A stretch of 37,602 bases of DNA from assembly GCA_003165315.1 (NCBI GenBank), contig PLSX01000183.1:1-37602 (forward strand), read 5' to 3'. This document shows positions 8,391-16,156 of the stretch, piece after piece (positions within the stretch are counted from its first letter, which is position 1; every line of letters begins with the position of its first letter). Below the pieces are notes generated by a model. That model ran no database searches. It saw nothing but the letters and a program-made list of their open reading frames with translations, and was not told the origin of the DNA. This DNA comes from Acidobacteriota bacterium (lineage in GTDB: Bacteria > Acidobacteriota > Terriglobia > UBA7540). A program made the position numbers and the translations under genes.

Positions 8391-9296
8391 ATGTCCTTAT
8401 TGGCAGTTGGTTCTATTGCATTCGATTCGATTCGTACGCCTTACGGCGATGTGCAGGAAATTCTCGGTGGGTCGGCAACATTCTTTTCCATCACGGCGAG
8501 CTGGTTCACTTCCGTTTCAGTTGTTGCCGTGGTGGGAGAAGATTTTGGTGAAGAGCAGTTTAAGGTATTTCGCCAGCGGTCCATTGATACGCGTGGCGTG
8601 GAACAGGTTCCCGGACGTACTTTCCGATGGAAGGGTGAATACGCGGGGGATATGAATCAGGCACACACGCTTGACACCCAGCTCAATGTGTTTGAAAGCT
8701 TCGTCCCCAAAATTCCCACGGCTTATCTGGATTCGAAATTCCTTTTTCTTGGCAATATCGTGCCTGTCTTGCAGTTGAATGTGCGCCAGGCACTTCCCAA
8801 CCTTACTGCGAGCGCCCTTGATACCATGAACTACTGGATTCAAGGCATGCCGGATGAACTGGCTAAAGTACTCGCGACGGTGGAAATTTTGCTCATTAAC
8901 GAGGGCGAAGCCCGGATGCTCTCCCGGGTAAACAACTTGAAGAAAGCTGCGGCAATCATTCAAAAGCTCGGCCCCAAAATATTGGTTATTAAACGCGGTG
9001 AGCACGGCGCGACGCTTTTTAGTGGAAATTCAATTTTCACAGTTCCGGCTTTCCCGCTGGATGAGGTTTTCGATCCCACCGGCGCGGGAGATACCTTTGC
9101 CGGCGGATTCATGGGCCACATTGCTCGTAGCGGCGACTTCTCCGACGCCAACCTGCGCCGCGCTGCTGTGTATGGGTCGGTCATGGGTAGTTTTGCGGTG
9201 GAAGAATTCGGTGTGGGCCGTCTCCTGCGATTAACCCCGGGTGAAATTGAATCGCGCTACCGCGAAATCAAGAGTTTGACTCATTTTGATGCATGA
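8391..9296 (+). CDS. PfkB-family sugar or nucleoside kinase
   Basis: A 301-residue ribokinase-fold kinase. The C-terminal PfkB signature FDPTGAGDTFAGGF is intact with catalytic base D234, and an N-terminal GGSATFFSI segment matches the substrate-lid region. The frame is open from 8244, but the ATG at 8391 starts the fold (MSLLAVGSIAFD) and lies just beyond mtnP. The substrate is not evident. Its position after MTAP makes a ribose-containing substrate such as adenosine, methylthioribose or another nucleoside plausible, but MTAP itself already yields the phosphorylated sugar, so a methylthioribose kinase would be redundant. Its end overlaps the next gene by 8 bases. Confidence 0.8.
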   Translation: MSLLAVGSIAFDSIRTPYGDVQEILGGSATFFSITASWFTSVSVVAVVGEDFGEEQFKVFRQRSIDTRGVEQVPGRTFRWKGEYAGDMNQAHTLDTQLNVFESFVPKIPTAYLDSKFLFLGNIVPVLQLNVRQALPNLTASALDTMNYWIQGMPDELAKVLATVEILLINEGEARMLSRVNNLKKAAAIIQKLGPKILVIKRGEHGATLFSGNSIFTVPAFPLDEVFDPTGAGDTFAGGFMGHIARSGDFSDANLRRAAVYGSVMGSFAVEEFGVGRLLRLTPGEIESRYREIKSLTHFDA

Positions 9297-10881
9297 GCCT
9301 TCCGTCGAATTCCGCGAATGTGATCCAGTGCCTTGGCGTATCCCTGCATTCGCTCACGGCGCCGTCGCGTTTCTCATTCTGGGAGTAACCTGCGCCAGCC
9401 TGCGCTTTTTCTATACGCGTAGCCTCTCCAATCTTTATGGCGACGGCTTGGCCCACATGGAAGGCGCCCGCCGCATCTTTGACTCCATCACCCCTGGCTA
9501 CGAAGAAATTGGCAGTGTCTGGCTGCCACTTTACCACCTGATTTGCGCACCGCTGGCCATCAACGACTTCCTCTGGCGCACCGGACTGGCGGGTGGACTG
9601 GTCTCTTCCGCTGCGTTTGCGCTAACCGCCTATCTCATGTTTCGCCTGGGGGCCGAAATTAATCGCAATTTGGCGGCAGGATTGGCGGCGTTGGCTGGAA
9701 TCCTCCTGTGCCCCAACCTCCTCTATCTTGCCAGCACCCCGCTCACGGAACCACTAGCGCTCTTGTGGTCGGTGCTGGTCGTTTACGCGCTCTTTCGCTA
9801 TTCGCAATCGGCATCGTGGAAAGCATTGGCGGGCGCGGCAGTGGCAGCTTTGATGGGAACGCTCACTCGCTACGAGGGGTGGAACGTTCTGCCTTTTGCC
9901 GCAGGGCTGGTATTTCTCATCCACCCGTTCCCGTGGCGGCAACGACTCATTCGGGCGTCGCTCTTCGCAGCCATCGCCGGCACGGGGCCGCTGCTGTGGC
10001 TGATGCACAATGCTTATCGTTTCCAAAACCCGCTTGAGTTCTATAATGGCCGCGGCTCGGCGAGGGATATCTACGCCCATCAATTGGCCACCACCGCGTT
10101 TGCTTATCCCACAGATGGAAGCTTGCTCGTTTCCGCGCGCTATTACCTGGAGGATATGAAACTCGTGATCGGCATTTGCGCGCTGGAACTGGCCCTCCTG
10201 GGCGTGGTGGCCTGGTTTGCCAGTCTGCGCGATTCCCGGCGCGCCGTCGTTGCCGTGCTCTTTCTGGTGCCGCTGCCATTCTATATTCAAGCCATGGCGC
10301 ATGCCGCAGTCCCCCTTTATGTGCCGACGCTTTTCCCCCATGCGCATTACAACCTGCGATATGGCATGGCGATGATTGCGGCGGTGGCTCTGTTTCCATC
10401 ATTTGTATTTTCCCCGCGCCTGGGAAGGGGGCTGCGCATAACCTTGTTGGTGTTTTTCCTGGCGGTGCTGGGAGTGCAGTTTGCGCACTTGACGGCCGCG
10501 GGTCCGCGTGAATTGCTTGTGGTGAAGGAAGGCATCCGCAATAGCCCTTGCCGTGCCCAGCGCCAGCGGGCTATCATCGACTTCCTGCGCCGACGATACG
10601 ATGGTAAGCGCGTCCTGGTGGCGTCGGGGAAGTGGCCCTGCGTAATGCCCCAGGCTGGCATCTATTTTCGCAATACTCTCAGCAATCTGAACCGAAAATA
10701 TTGGGCAAGACTTCAGACGGAGCCGGAAAAGTGGGTGGAGTGGATTATTCGCGGCGACGGCGATTCCGTCGATACCCTCATGCAGGCATATCCCCAGGCA
10801 TTCAAGAATTATGAAGTCGTAGACCAGGGAACATTTCAGGGCGAAGGCAGCTTCAAAATTTACCGGCTGCGAAAGATCTGA
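9289..10881 (+). CDS. Polytopic membrane protein, probable GT-C-type glycosyltransferase (GT39/ArnT-like)
   Basis: A 530-residue inner-membrane protein with roughly ten or more hydrophobic spans. After the first span comes a periplasmic loop with YGDGLAHMEGARRIFD, which resembles the acidic catalytic loop of GT-C enzymes that use polyprenyl-phosphate sugar donors, and a later NLRYGMAM segment. The C-terminal roughly 130 residues are soluble and probably periplasmic. The family assignment rests on topology and the acidic loop; donor and acceptor are unknown. The ATG at 9289 (the frame is also open through a TTG at 9286) lies inside the last codons of the PfkB gene, suggesting translational coupling. 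dapF follows after 70 bases. Confidence 0.65.
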   Translation: MHEPSVEFRECDPVPWRIPAFAHGAVAFLILGVTCASLRFFYTRSLSNLYGDGLAHMEGARRIFDSITPGYEEIGSVWLPLYHLICAPLAINDFLWRTGLAGGLVSSAAFALTAYLMFRLGAEINRNLAAGLAALAGILLCPNLLYLASTPLTEPLALLWSVLVVYALFRYSQSASWKALAGAAVAALMGTLTRYEGWNVLPFAAGLVFLIHPFPWRQRLIRASLFAAIAGTGPLLWLMHNAYRFQNPLEFYNGRGSARDIYAHQLATTAFAYPTDGSLLVSARYYLEDMKLVIGICALELALLGVVAWFASLRDSRRAVVAVLFLVPLPFYIQAMAHAAVPLYVPTLFPHAHYNLRYGMAMIAAVALFPSFVFSPRLGRGLRITLLVFFLAVLGVQFAHLTAAGPRELLVVKEGIRNSPCRAQRQRAIIDFLRRRYDGKRVLVASGKWPCVMPQAGIYFRNTLSNLNRKYWARLQTEPEKWVEWIIRGDGDSVDTLMQAYPQAFKNYEVVDQGTFQGEGSFKIYRLRKI

Positions 10882-10951
10882 CGGTGGACGAATCCCGCTT
10901 TTGCCGGTGGATCGTTGCACCGCGACCTAGCCAATTAAGGCCATTTCCAAT

Positions 10952-11812
10952 ATGACCAAACAGATTCCTTTCGTAAAATACCATGGGATGGGGAATGACT
11001 GGCTTGTCGCGTTTTCCCAAAACCTTCCATCCGCGCTTCCCGCCTTCTCACGCAAGATACTTGATCGCCACACCGGCGCGGGGGCCGATGGCCTGATCGT
11101 GGTCATGAAACCCGAGTTGCGTGGGCACGACGCGCGCATCCGCTTCTTCAATGCTGACGGTAGTGAAGCGGAGATGTCTGGCAATGGCATCCGTTGTGCC
11201 GGAGCGTTTCTGGCTGAGCGCAAGCCGCAAAAGATATCGCTTGAGATTGAAACCGTCTCCGGGGTGAAGACGCTGGAAAAAGGGAAGTCGGGTGCCGGGA
11301 AGTGGATGTTCCGCGTGCGCATGGGGGCGCCTATCCTGGAGGCTGCACAAATTCCCTTTATGCCGGCGGAAACAGAGTCTCCCATTCTGCGCTTCCCGCT
11401 CAAAACTCATCGCGGCGATTTGCCCGTCACGGTAACATCCATGGGAAATCCCCATTGCAGCGTATTTGTGGCAGATTTCGAATCGGTTGATTGGCTGCGG
11501 CTTGGCCGTGAGATCGAGCTCTGCGAGCACTTCCCCAATCGTACCAATGTGGAGTTTGTTCGCCTGGTTTCGCAGAATGAAATTGAAGTGCGATTCTGGG
11601 AGCGCGGAGTCGGCCACACGATGTCATCGGGGACGGGTTCGTGCGGCGCTACGGTGTCTTCCATCCTCAACGGTCTTACCAATCGTCGCGTGCGCGTGCG
11701 GACCGAGGCGGGCATCCTTGAGGTGGCATGGCCAGAAGGGGGCGAAGTCACCCTGACAGGTCCTGCGGCGCGGGTGATGAGCGGGAAATACCTTTACACT
11801 CCAGGCAAGTGA
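10952..11812 (+). CDS. dapF: Diaminopimelate epimerase homologue with Ser at both catalytic Cys positions
   Basis: The 286-residue product matches DapF, which interconverts LL- and meso-diaminopimelate for lysine and peptidoglycan synthesis. The fold landmarks are present: KYHGMGNDW near the N-terminus, FFNADGSEAE (65-74), SMGNPHC (163-169) and FWERGVGHT (215-223). The two-base mechanism normally uses one Cys in a CGNG motif and one in an ACG(S/T)G motif. Here these read MSGNG (S76, codon TCT at 11177) and SSGTG (S226, codon TCG at 11627). Nearby C82 and C231 are conserved but are not the usual catalytic residues. The frame is clean, so this is not a sequencing slip. It may be an epimerase variant or a changed reaction. 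It converges with the next gene, 5 bases away. Confidence 0.82.
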   Translation: MTKQIPFVKYHGMGNDWLVAFSQNLPSALPAFSRKILDRHTGAGADGLIVVMKPELRGHDARIRFFNADGSEAEMSGNGIRCAGAFLAERKPQKISLEIETVSGVKTLEKGKSGAGKWMFRVRMGAPILEAAQIPFMPAETESPILRFPLKTHRGDLPVTVTSMGNPHCSVFVADFESVDWLRLGREIELCEHFPNRTNVEFVRLVSQNEIEVRFWERGVGHTMSSGTGSCGATVSSILNGLTNRRVRVRTEAGILEVAWPEGGEVTLTGPAARVMSGKYLYTPGK

Positions 11813-11817
11813 AAGAA

Positions 11818-12432
11818 CTACGGCCGCACGTATAGGTAGATCTTGTGAGGAATATCGTTCCTGGAGGTTACGTCCACCACCTGGTCAGGATCCCAACCTG
11901 GAACATGAAAGTCATGGCAGACGACGCGCGTTCCGGAATGCAGCTCCCGTTCCAGCTTGGGCCGCATCTTTTCGTTGAAGGACGTTAGCAGGTACATGGT
12001 CACGACGGTGGCGTGCTTCAGGCTGACGTCAAACATGTCCTCACAGATGATATGCGCCCTGCCGTCCAGCCCTAATTCCGTGATGCGTGCGCTCGATTGA
12101 CGATAGAGGTCAGGATTAATTTCCACTCCCACGGCGTGTGCGCCGTATTTCTGCGCCGCGGTAATAACGATGCGCCCATCACCCGAGCCCAAGTCATATA
12201 CCACGTCGTCGGGTTTAACCTTGGCAAGTTCCAGCATCTTCTCCACGACGTCTTGGGGAGTTGGAACGTATGGAACTTGGCGCAAAAGGGTGGCATTGCC
12301 GATGCCTTGTCCTCCTTGCGCCGGTTGTGCGACGACCGACGGCGTCGGATTGACATAGAACAGCGCTGCCATCATCAGCAAGGATCCTGCCGAAAATAGA
12401 GGAACTGTATAGCGATAAGTTGATTTCCGCAT
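11818..12432 (-). CDS. Class I SAM-dependent methyltransferase with an N-terminal export or anchor segment
   Basis: A 204-residue protein. Residues 1-36 form a basic start plus a hydrophobic stretch (LFSAGSLLMMAALFYV) ending near VVAQPAQG, which looks like a signal peptide or membrane anchor. Residues about 50-200 are a Rossmann methyltransferase: DLGSGDGRIVI for SAM binding, then GVEINPDL with the acidic ribose-binding residue. The preceding VPYVPTPQDVVEKMLELA is typical of small methyltransferases resembling the FAM173/protein-lysine branch. The substrate is unknown. An exported SAM enzyme would lack its cofactor in the periplasm, so a cytoplasm-facing anchored form is more likely. It diverges from the permease. 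Confidence 0.75.
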   Translation of the reverse strand: MRKSTYRYTVPLFSAGSLLMMAALFYVNPTPSVVAQPAQGGQGIGNATLLRQVPYVPTPQDVVEKMLELAKVKPDDVVYDLGSGDGRIVITAAQKYGAHAVGVEINPDLYRQSSARITELGLDGRAHIICEDMFDVSLKHATVVTMYLLTSFNEKMRPKLERELHSGTRVVCHDFHVPGWDPDQVVDVTSRNDIPHKIYLYVRP

Positions 12433-12541
12433 GCCTTGGATTCTACCGACATCCGGGCAAGTTGTCGAGATGTGAGAGAAGGGAACAGGTTATAGTTGAT
12501 GGTTTAAAGGGATACCTCCAAACAGTTACCTGCAAACCCCC

Positions 12542-12570
12542 TTGCACTTCCGGCGTTTACACCCTAGGCT
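12542..12570 (+). promoter_or_regulatory. Candidate sigma-70-like promoter for the permease
   Basis: TTGCAC (12542-12547) and TAGGCT (12565-12570) are separated by exactly 17 bases, about 90 bases upstream of the permease start, in the 226-base divergent gap. Based on pattern only. Confidence 0.33.
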
Positions 12571-12658
12571 GTGTTTGGGCGCATTATTGGGGATCAAGCG
12601 GCCTGCCAACGCCCTCTGATGAGCGCAAACAAAATCATAACCCTTGGAGAACCACCGC

Positions 12659-14038
12659 GTGGCTCAACCTACTCTTCGCCGTGAATTGGAATTCAGCCAT
12701 ACCACGGCCATTGTTATCGCCAACATGATTGGTACCGGCATCTTCACCACTACTGGATTCCTGGCCGGTGATTTGGGACGTCCCTCGCTCGTTTTGGGGA
12801 TTTGGGTCGTGGGCGCCATCATCGCTGTTGCCGGCTGCCTCTGTTATTCGGAGCTGGGCGTAAATATTCCGAAGTCAGGCGGTGAGTACATCTTCCTGCG
12901 TGAGGCTTGGGGCCCCGTATGGGGATTTCTCAGCGGTTGGATCTCCTTCTTTGCGGGCTTCGCCGCACCCATAGCTGCCGCGGCATTGGCTTTTTCCGCC
13001 TATTTCGCACATTTCTTCCCTTCGTTTGCTGTGACCGGCGCATCGGCCAATTCCGGTGCGGCCAGCGGGTGGTTCCACACCGGCAACGGTCATCTGCTGG
13101 CGGCGGGCATTGTGGCGGTCTTTTCCATTATTAACATTGTGGGGCTCAAGTTGGCAGCCAGGATCCAGAACGTCATTACCGCCCTCAAACTGGGCGTGCT
13201 GGCGCTCTTCCTGGGCTTTGCCTTTGCCGTCGGCCACGGAAGCATGGCCCATTTTTCCCAAGTCACGGCCAGAACTTCCAGCCACAGCCTGCCCGCGCAG
13301 TTTGCCGTATCTCTGATCTTCGTGATGTTCGGCTACAGCGGCTGGAACGCCGCCACTTACGTTTCCGGAGAGATGAAAACCCCCGAAAAAACCATACCTG
13401 CCTCGCTTGTGGCGGGGACGCTTACCGTCGCTGTTTTCTATTTGCTCTTGAACATGGCGTATGTGTATGCTCTGCCTCTTGAATCGATGAAGGGCGTCGT
13501 GGCAATTGGAGAAGCTTCCGCCGGCGCCCTCTTTGGCCTGCGCGGGGGCAACTTCTTCAGTGCCATCATGTCAGTGGGATTGCTCTCCTGCGTCAGCGCC
13601 ATGGTCATCGCGGGGCCGCGCGTCTACTTCGCTATGGCGGCGGACCGTTGCTTCTTTCCCATCGCGGCGCGGATTCACCCCAAGTGGGGAACGCCGATGT
13701 ACGCCATTATCTTCCAAGCTCTCGCAGCCATCCTGATGATTTTGATCGCGCAGTTTGAGAGCCTGGTTTACTACATTGCCTTCGCCCTGATCTTCTTTGC
13801 CGCCCTGGCAGTGGCAGGAATGATTCGACTTCGCCATCGGGCAGGATGGAGGAAACTCGGGGTGGTCAATTGGGGCTACCCGCTTGCGCCAGGACTGTTC
13901 ATCGTGGCGAGCGTCTGGATGCTCATCTACACGGTTTCAGGACAGCCAAAAGAATCAGCCCTTGGACTGCTGACGATCGCCGTGGGCGCGGCCCTGTATT
14001 ACTGGAAATTCCGGCCAGGTTCACAAGCCAAGGCCTGA
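12659..14038 (+). CDS. APC-superfamily amino acid permease
   Basis: A 459-residue integral membrane transporter with about 12 hydrophobic spans. The first helix carries the APC signature IVIANMIGTGIFTTTGFLA, whose unwound GTGIF segment binds the amino group and carboxylate of the substrate. YSELGVNIPKSGGEYIFLRE and the later GYSGWNAATYVSGEMKTPEKT stretch are also typical of the family. It is closest in style to LAT/CAT-like members; the transported amino acid cannot be told. The frame has a TTG at 12644, but the GTG at 12659 has GGAG (12646-12649) 9 bases upstream and is chosen. It probably has its own promoter, since the upstream gene is divergent. Confidence 0.85.
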   Translation: MAQPTLRRELEFSHTTAIVIANMIGTGIFTTTGFLAGDLGRPSLVLGIWVVGAIIAVAGCLCYSELGVNIPKSGGEYIFLREAWGPVWGFLSGWISFFAGFAAPIAAAALAFSAYFAHFFPSFAVTGASANSGAASGWFHTGNGHLLAAGIVAVFSIINIVGLKLAARIQNVITALKLGVLALFLGFAFAVGHGSMAHFSQVTARTSSHSLPAQFAVSLIFVMFGYSGWNAATYVSGEMKTPEKTIPASLVAGTLTVAVFYLLLNMAYVYALPLESMKGVVAIGEASAGALFGLRGGNFFSAIMSVGLLSCVSAMVIAGPRVYFAMAADRCFFPIAARIHPKWGTPMYAIIFQALAAILMILIAQFESLVYYIAFALIFFAALAVAGMIRLRHRAGWRKLGVVNWGYPLAPGLFIVASVWMLIYTVSGQPKESALGLLTIAVGAALYYWKFRPGSQAKA

Positions 14039-14091
14039 AGGGGGCTTGAGTCCGCTTACGCCAAAATTTCAAAGGACACATTCTGGTCAAT

Positions 14092-14781
14092 ATGCGACGC
14101 CAAATACTCATCGTCGGGCTGGCCTTTAGCGCGTTAATAATCAGTGCCGGCCTTGCAGAAGAGAATACCTATTCGCAAGAGGGTGACCGGCTGGCCTTGG
14201 CGCTGAACTGGCATGACGGCAGCGTCGTGGCCGATATCGGCGCGGGACGGGGAGAGCTGACCCTCATCGCGGCCAGGCAAGTGGGCGCAACGGGAAGGGT
14301 TTATGCCACCGAGCTCGATCCCCAGAAATTGGCTCTTCTCAAAACACTGGCGGAGAAGGCTACGAATATCTTTCCCATCCAAGCCGGAGTGTCGCAGACG
14401 AATCTCCCGCCCGACTGCTGCGATTCCATCTTCATGCGGCTCGTATATCATCACTTCACGAAGCCTGCCGAAATCGACGCAAGCCTGTTTCGGTCCCTCA
14501 AACCCGGCGGACTGCTGGCTGTGATCGATACCGAGCCGCCTCCCGGGACGAAGAGAGTCGAGGGCGTTCCCGAAAACCGCATTGGACATGGTGTGCCACA
14601 GAAAGTCCTGATCGACGAGCTTATGGAAGCTGGTTTCAAGGTTGTCAGTGCCAGCACGAACTGGCCCCCCCCGCAACGCGTTCCACCCAATTTACATTGT
14701 CATCTTCCGGAAGCCCAGCCTTTGAAGGGCAAGGATAGGCGAACCTGTTTTGTAAGGGCGACGCACGTCCCGTGTGAATAA
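14092..14781 (+). CDS. Exported-type SAM methyltransferase, frameshifted near its 3' end
   Basis: The frame encodes 229 residues: a signal-like N-terminus (ILIVGLAFSALIISAGLAEE), then a Rossmann methyltransferase with VADIGAGRGELT and YATELDPQKL, and LKPGGLLAVIDTEPPPG further on. The last roughly 37 residues, after NWPPP, lose all resemblance to a methyltransferase end. The break coincides with a run of eight C at 14665-14672. Removing one C gives a natural end in the other frame (NAFHPIYIVIFRKPSL) and a TGA at 14723-14725, for a product of about 210 residues. This is either a sequencing or assembly error in a homopolymer or a true slippage mutation. The substrate is unknown. Its 5' end lies 53 bases after the permease. 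Confidence 0.78.
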   Translation: MRRQILIVGLAFSALIISAGLAEENTYSQEGDRLALALNWHDGSVVADIGAGRGELTLIAARQVGATGRVYATELDPQKLALLKTLAEKATNIFPIQAGVSQTNLPPDCCDSIFMRLVYHHFTKPAEIDASLFRSLKPGGLLAVIDTEPPPGTKRVEGVPENRIGHGVPQKVLIDELMEAGFKVVSASTNWPPPQRVPPNLHCHLPEAQPLKGKDRRTCFVRATHVPCE

Positions 14782-14836
14782 TGATCAGCTGCAGACATCG
14801 CGAGCAGGTCTGATGCGCGACAGGTTCTGAGGGGCA

Positions 14837-15154
14837 TCACTCGAATGGAATAAATACCTCGGCATAGCTGCCCGGGGTAGAGGCGTTTACCGCGGCCGCA
14901 ATCTCCGCCACATGCGGCTTCATAAGCCTCCAGCGTCCATGGCCTATGACAACAATAGCTAGCTTGCGGTTCGTATGGTTTCGCTGATTCTTCTCCGTAG
15001 TTACCATCACTTCGAATTCGTCTACGCTCATATCCTGAAGGTTCTCGAACACGGTGGCTACCGGCATCCGCGTGCCTTTAAACACCCACGCACCGCTATG
15101 CTTACCGGGAATGCTTTCCACGGCGTGGCATTGAGACCAAGCGAGGGTTGCCAT
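14837..15154 (-). pseudogene. Chimeric remnant of a DUF433 antitoxin and a DUF5615-like toxin
   Basis: The 105-residue frame has two unrelated halves. Residues 1-47 match the start of a DUF433-type antitoxin (CHAVESIPGKHSGAWVFKGT, then FENLQDMSVDEF). From about residue 48 it continues as VMVTTEKN, RKLAIVVIGHGRWRL and AAAVNASTPGSYAEV, which resembles the C-terminal half of the small PIN-like DUF5615-type toxin usually encoded just downstream of such antitoxins. The antitoxin end and the toxin start are missing, as if a deletion joined the two genes in frame. The ATG has AAAGGA upstream, so it might still be translated, but neither half is complete. The family assignments come from recalled sequence patterns and need a profile search. 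Confidence 0.5.
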
Positions 15155-15362
15155 GATCTTACCGTCCTTTCGTCATAGATTTTATTTACCACTGGGGCGC
15201 GTCACGCGCATGGCCAAGCAAGAATGAAGATTGGATAGTCTGTGCGCTGGAAACAGTGTGAAACCCCTCCCTAAATTTGGCTCCGAAAGGGATGTGGACC
15301 GGGGGAATAGGGGAGCTTCGCGAATCGTCACATTCCATAATTCGCAGTTCCAAAGTGACCGG

Positions 15363-15378
15363 TTCCTCCCGGTGGGAA
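15363..15378. repeat. Palindromic site, copy 1
   Basis: TTCCTCCCGGTGGGAA is a near-perfect palindrome (TTCC-CCC facing GGG-GAA). A second copy lies 54 bases further on. The pair sits just upstream of a TTGACA site and looks like tandem operators. Confidence 0.45.
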
Positions 15379-15416
15379 ATGAAAAAAGACAAGTTGACGG
15401 TCCTGGAAACGATTTC

Positions 15417-15432
15417 TTCCTCCCGGCGGGAA
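15417..15432. repeat. Palindromic site, copy 2
   Basis: TTCCTCCCGGCGGGAA differs from copy 1 at one base (15 of 16 identical). It ends 18 bases before the TTGACA hexamer, an appropriate place for a transcription factor site. Confidence 0.45.
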
Positions 15433-15449
15433 TATTGCGCCGATTTTTG

Positions 15450-15480
15450 TTGACAAACTATGGGTTTAATGAGCTAGTCT
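15450..15480 (+). promoter_or_regulatory. Candidate promoter with consensus -35 hexamer
   Basis: A perfect TTGACA (15450-15455) is followed after 19 bases by TAGTCT (15475-15480). The spacing is longer than optimal. Transcription would start near 15487 and run into hairpin-rich DNA with no convincing reading frame. Confidence 0.35.
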
Positions 15481-15486
15481 ATCATC

Positions 15487-15690
15487 TGGGGGCGGCGCGC
15501 GTCACGGCAGAGCGCTTAACGCCGGGGATGTGAGGCGTTTCGGCGCCCGTGGTGTGGCGAGACCACGAGGCTCCAGCGTGGCCGGGGGGAGGCAGCGTCC
15601 ATGCTTTCAGCCTCCCGCCCAGGGCGCGTGGCCCCGCGGCGCGAGGAAGGACAGCGCCCATTGCGGCGCCGGATTTGCGCGCCGAAGCCG
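15487..15690 (+). ncRNA. Candidate structured non-coding RNA (three strong stems)
   Basis: Three inverted repeats follow the promoter-like site. CGTGGT/ACCACG spans 15548-15553 and 15562-15567. GGGAGGC/GCCTCCC spans 15587-15593 and 15610-15616, with an inner AGC/GCT pair. CGGCGC/GCGCCG spans 15664-15669 and 15679-15684. All arms are perfect. No known RNA family was recognised. The DNA is very GC-rich here, which raises the chance of accidental stems, so the call rests on the cluster and its position after the promoter-like site. The 3' limit is unknown. Confidence 0.3.
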
Positions 15691-15760
15691 GTCCGAAATT
15701 TGGCGGTTTTGGAAAAGCGATGGCCCGATGGCTCCAAGGCACGACGATCCGATGCCTCTG

Positions 15761-16156
15761 CCTTGCCAAGATGTGTCAGAAAACAAAAGGGGTTAGCATT
15801 TGGCGACAAGACGTCATAAACTCTATCCAATTAATAGAAAAGGACTTATGCGAGAGTTCGAAGACGCGAGAGAAGGAAGGGCGGCGGCTTTCCAAGATGT
15901 ATATGAAACAAAAGGGGTTAGTCGAAATTGAAGAGACTCTCTCAAAAATCTATGTCATTGAAAAAAACACCTTATTAAACTCAACAACGGAAACGGCCCG
16001 CAAAAAAAGGGGTGAATTTTTGGGGTGCAAAGCCACCAAGTTATTGAAAACATATATAGAAAAAATGTCCGAGAATTGCTTTGTCAAGATGTTCATGAAA
16101 GCACAACTACTTGCACGTCGCTTGCCAAGATGTTGATGAAAACAAAACAAGTTGCA
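15761..16156 (+). repeat. Degenerate repeat family in AT-rich DNA (four copies)
   Basis: Four related units of about 35 bases share the core CAAGATGT followed by ATGAAA or a variant and an A-rich tract: 15761-15796 (CCTTGCCAAGATGTGTCAGA start), 15888-15921, 16079-16116 and 16121-16156. Copies 1 and 2 share ACAAAAGGGGTTAG; copies 3 and 4 end in TTGCAC. Start-to-start spacing is 127, 191 and 42 bases, which rules out a CRISPR array. The DNA between them is AT-rich, unlike the flanking genes. No function is known to me. Confidence 0.45.

Noticed and set aside
15549-16136. 195-codon forward open frame in the hairpin and repeat interval
   Set aside because: The product is Arg/Pro/Gly-rich where the DNA is GC-rich and Lys-rich where it is AT-rich, with no domain; the frame crosses the stems and repeats and shows no ribosome site.
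15761-16156. CRISPR array
   Set aside because: Units are only partly similar and their spacing (127, 191 and 42 bases) is irregular; there are no cas genes.
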